Of a stretch of DNA of 64,000 nucleotides, positions 62,357 to 64,000 are shown in pieces (within the stretch, counting starts at the first letter, position 1; the number at the start of each line of letters is the position of its first letter). Under the pieces are notes generated by a model. It did not search any database and was not told the DNA's origin. It worked only from the letters and a program-made list of their open reading frames with translations. A program made the translations under genes and the position numbers. The stretch is from Streptomyces tibetensis (GTDB taxonomy: Bacteria > Actinomycetota > Actinomycetes > Streptomycetales > Streptomycetaceae), in NCBI RefSeq assembly GCF_007655005.1, contig NZ_SZVW01000009.1, positions 124,001 through 188,000 on the forward strand, written 5' to 3'.

Positions 62357-63352
62357 TCAGGCCCCGGCCCCCTCGAAGGTCGGCGTCACCGCGCGCACCA
62401 GCCGCTCGGCGAACTCCCGCTCGTCGTACCTGAACCGCGGGTACTCGGTGACGAAGTGGTTCCACTCCACGTAGCCGACCGCCTCCACCACGTCCTCCAG
62501 GAGGACCTTCTCGCGGTACGGGTACGGCCACTCGCCCGACAGCCGGAACACCTCGTGCAGCAGCTCGTAGCGCAACGGGTAGCGCTCGGCCAGCAGGACG
62601 GCGTCGTACAGATCCTTGCCCTGGGCGTGCGCGTCGTTGATCACCCACATCAGCTTCCACGCCAGCGACAGCTCCGGCGTCGCGGCCTGGACGAGCGCAC
62701 CGTCCGGCAGCTCGACCGGCTCGGGTTCCTCGGGCAGCCGCTCGTTGAAGACGAAGTCCAGCTGGACGTGGCCGCCGGGCAGGCCGGGTGCGCCCCAGGG
62801 GAGCACCATGCGCCGGCCGGGCACGCGGTCGTACGTCCAGATGTCCTCGACGACCGCGCCGCGCGCCGAGATGCCGACCCCGGGCCCCCGCGCCTCGGCC
62901 AGCTCCTGCGCCGCCGCCGCGATCCCGGCCAGCATCCGGTCCGTCCGGCCGTCCTCCATCCGCCAGGTGTGCGGAACCACGACGAAGTCCAGGTCACCGG
63001 GCTCGCGCGCGGCCTCCCCGCACCACGCGGACATCAGCACGCTGCCCCGCAGCACCAGTGAGTCCACCCATGGCGAGCCGCTGATCGCGGCCGGCACCAG
63101 ATGCAGCGCCTGCCGGCGGGCCGCCCGCCACGCCTCGCCCCGCGTCGGGTCGGCGAAGGCCGGGTCGGTGGCGCGATAGGCGTTGTGGAGGTGCTTCAGG
63201 GCGGGGTCGAAGACCGGGCGCTGCACCACGTCGTCCCCCGGCACCGGACGCAGCGTCTTCGGCAGGTGTCCCTCCCGGCGGGTGGCGTCGTCCAGCGGCT
63301 CCCGTGGGATCTCCGTGTTCGCCCATCCGAAGCCCTGCCACGACTGTTTCAT
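62357..63352 (-). CDS. Nucleotidyltransferase-fold protein (AbiEii/AbiGii type)
   Basis: 331 residues. The nucleotidyltransferase signature is at residues 101-124: LRGSVLMSAWCGE then REPGDLDFVVV, i.e. GS followed by D-x-D, as in AbiEii/MNT-type proteins; further acidic HVQLDFVFNE may supply the third Asp. AbiEii toxins transfer nucleotides to tRNA or other targets, but members also occur as ordinary chromosomal genes. Here it sits between dnaG and an overlapping partner gene (ATGA at 63349-63352) without mobile features. Confidence 0.82.
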   Translation of the reverse strand: MKQSWQGFGWANTEIPREPLDDATRREGHLPKTLRPVPGDDVVQRPVFDPALKHLHNAYRATDPAFADPTRGEAWRAARRQALHLVPAAISGSPWVDSLVLRGSVLMSAWCGEAAREPGDLDFVVVPHTWRMEDGRTDRMLAGIAAAAQELAEARGPGVGISARGAVVEDIWTYDRVPGRRMVLPWGAPGLPGGHVQLDFVFNERLPEEPEPVELPDGALVQAATPELSLAWKLMWVINDAHAQGKDLYDAVLLAERYPLRYELLHEVFRLSGEWPYPYREKVLLEDVVEAVGYVEWNHFVTEYPRFRYDEREFAERLVRAVTPTFEGAGA

Positions 63353-63966
63353 CCCGATACCCCCACCGGCTCACCGAGCCATCCCTCGTCCACCGACACA
63401 TCACTGTCGTGCAGCACGAACTCCCGCTCCACACCGAGCACTTCGCAGTCATTCAGCTCGGTCAGCAGCCGCTCCACTGCCCGGCCCGCGCCCTCGGCGT
63501 CCACCGCGTGGCAGCGCTGGGTCACGAACCGCTCGTGGTGCTCGCCCCGCACCCGCCGGGCGTTCCACGACAGATGGGCGCCGTGCGGCACGACGCGCGC
63601 CGCGAGAGCCGCCAGGTCCGTGTCCCCGGTGAGCCGCAGCTTCACATGGTGCTCGAAGTAGCGCCCGTCGTCGCAGGGCCGGCGCGGTACCTCCGGTGCC
63701 CAGGGCGACGACTCGATCTTCACGCGCACCGGATCAAAACCGTCCGCCCGCAAACGCGCGGCCACCTCCCGTACGCGCGCCGATTCGCGGGCGTACGACG
63801 GTGAACCGGACAGGGTGATCATCGGCTGGTCGCGCATCCGGCCCCTGGCCAGCACGATGTGCGTGAGCTTGAACCCGCCCGCCGCCGCCCAGCGGCGCAG
63901 CCGGGCGAGCTCGGCGGGCCCGGCGCAGCGGACCGTCACATGCGACTCGTACGGGTAACGGGACAT
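63349..63966 (-). CDS. Hypothetical protein coupled to nucleotidyltransferase gene
   Basis: 205 residues from ATG 63966; an upstream in-frame ATG at 63993 is possible. I do not recognise a named family. The protein seems to have two similar halves, each starting with a His-centred strand (YESHVTVRC near residue 5 and YFEHHVKLRL near 110) and each followed by a helix of Ala/Leu. The H-x-T/K pattern recalls 2H phosphoesterases, but no second clear HxT is found. Its stop overlaps the start of the AbiEii-like gene, so they are co-translated and may act together. Confidence 0.75.
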   Translation of the reverse strand: MSRYPYESHVTVRCAGPAELARLRRWAAAGGFKLTHIVLARGRMRDQPMITLSGSPSYARESARVREVAARLRADGFDPVRVKIESSPWAPEVPRRPCDDGRYFEHHVKLRLTGDTDLAALAARVVPHGAHLSWNARRVRGEHHERFVTQRCHAVDAEGAGRAVERLLTELNDCEVLGVEREFVLHDSDVSVDEGWLGEPVGVSG

Positions 63967-64000
63967 CGGCCGATCGTCGCAGACCAGTGGCATATGAGGC

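Overview
The window is a 64 kb piece of chromosome from a Streptomyces (actinomycete). Support: very GC-rich codons with a strong third-position GC bias, many GTG starts, frequent 4-nt start/stop overlaps, DUF397/DUF5753 regulator genes, rare TTA codons in only a few genes, GlnR-type nitrogen boxes, and a gene order (recO-uppS-zur-znu-glyS, dusB, ppdK, nirBD, nasA, dgt, dnaG) of the kind expected on the conserved core of a Streptomyces chromosome. I saw no insertion sequence, prophage, CRISPR array, rRNA or tRNA.

Region by region. 1-3.5 kb: the 5' part of a secreted serine hydrolase, an acetyltransferase, a WhiJ-like HTH regulator with its DUF397 partner, and two coupled small genes. 3.5-11.5 kb: recO, uppS, an MFS pump, then the zinc system zur-znuB-znuC-znuA (leftward) and glyS (rightward); two Zur-like boxes lie between znuA and glyS. 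11.5-18 kb: an endonuclease remnant, an aldo/keto reductase with its TetR gene behind a row of 14-bp repeats, a zinc-finger-like small protein, and two MFS pumps, the first divergent from an HTH regulator. 18-29 kb: dusB, a membrane sulfatase, two glycoside hydrolases divergent from a ROK regulator, and ppdK. 29-38.5 kb: Nudix hydrolase, Tat-exported PhoX-like protein, a two-component pair, beta-carbonic anhydrase coupled to a SulP transporter with repeat-rich ends, and an SDR/TetR pair. 38.5-52 kb: the nitrite reductase operon, a TSUP transporter, a 205-bp inverted-repeat element, an oxidoreductase/HxlR pair, a class F sortase operon, a SoxR-type FMN reductase gene, a GGCT-like enzyme, an M4 protease and the assimilatory nitrate reductase. 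52-56.5 kb: a three-gene operon of unknown purpose (stand-alone adenylation domain, ferric-reductase-like membrane flavoprotein, enoyl-CoA hydratase) and a SanA-like protein. 56.5-64 kb: sirohydrochlorin chelatase-like protein, dgt, a ferredoxin-reductase-type flavoprotein, dnaG, a nucleotidyltransferase-fold protein and its overlapping partner.

The clearest functional thread is nitrate assimilation: nasA reduces nitrate, nirBD with its extra flavoprotein reduces nitrite to ammonium, and the CbiX-like chelatase could supply siroheme. All three have upstream sequences with the 11-bp-phased GTnAC/GaAAC pattern of GlnR. A second thread is metal and redox control (Zur, SoxR). The least explained item is the adenylation/membrane-flavoprotein/hydratase operon at 52226-55791.
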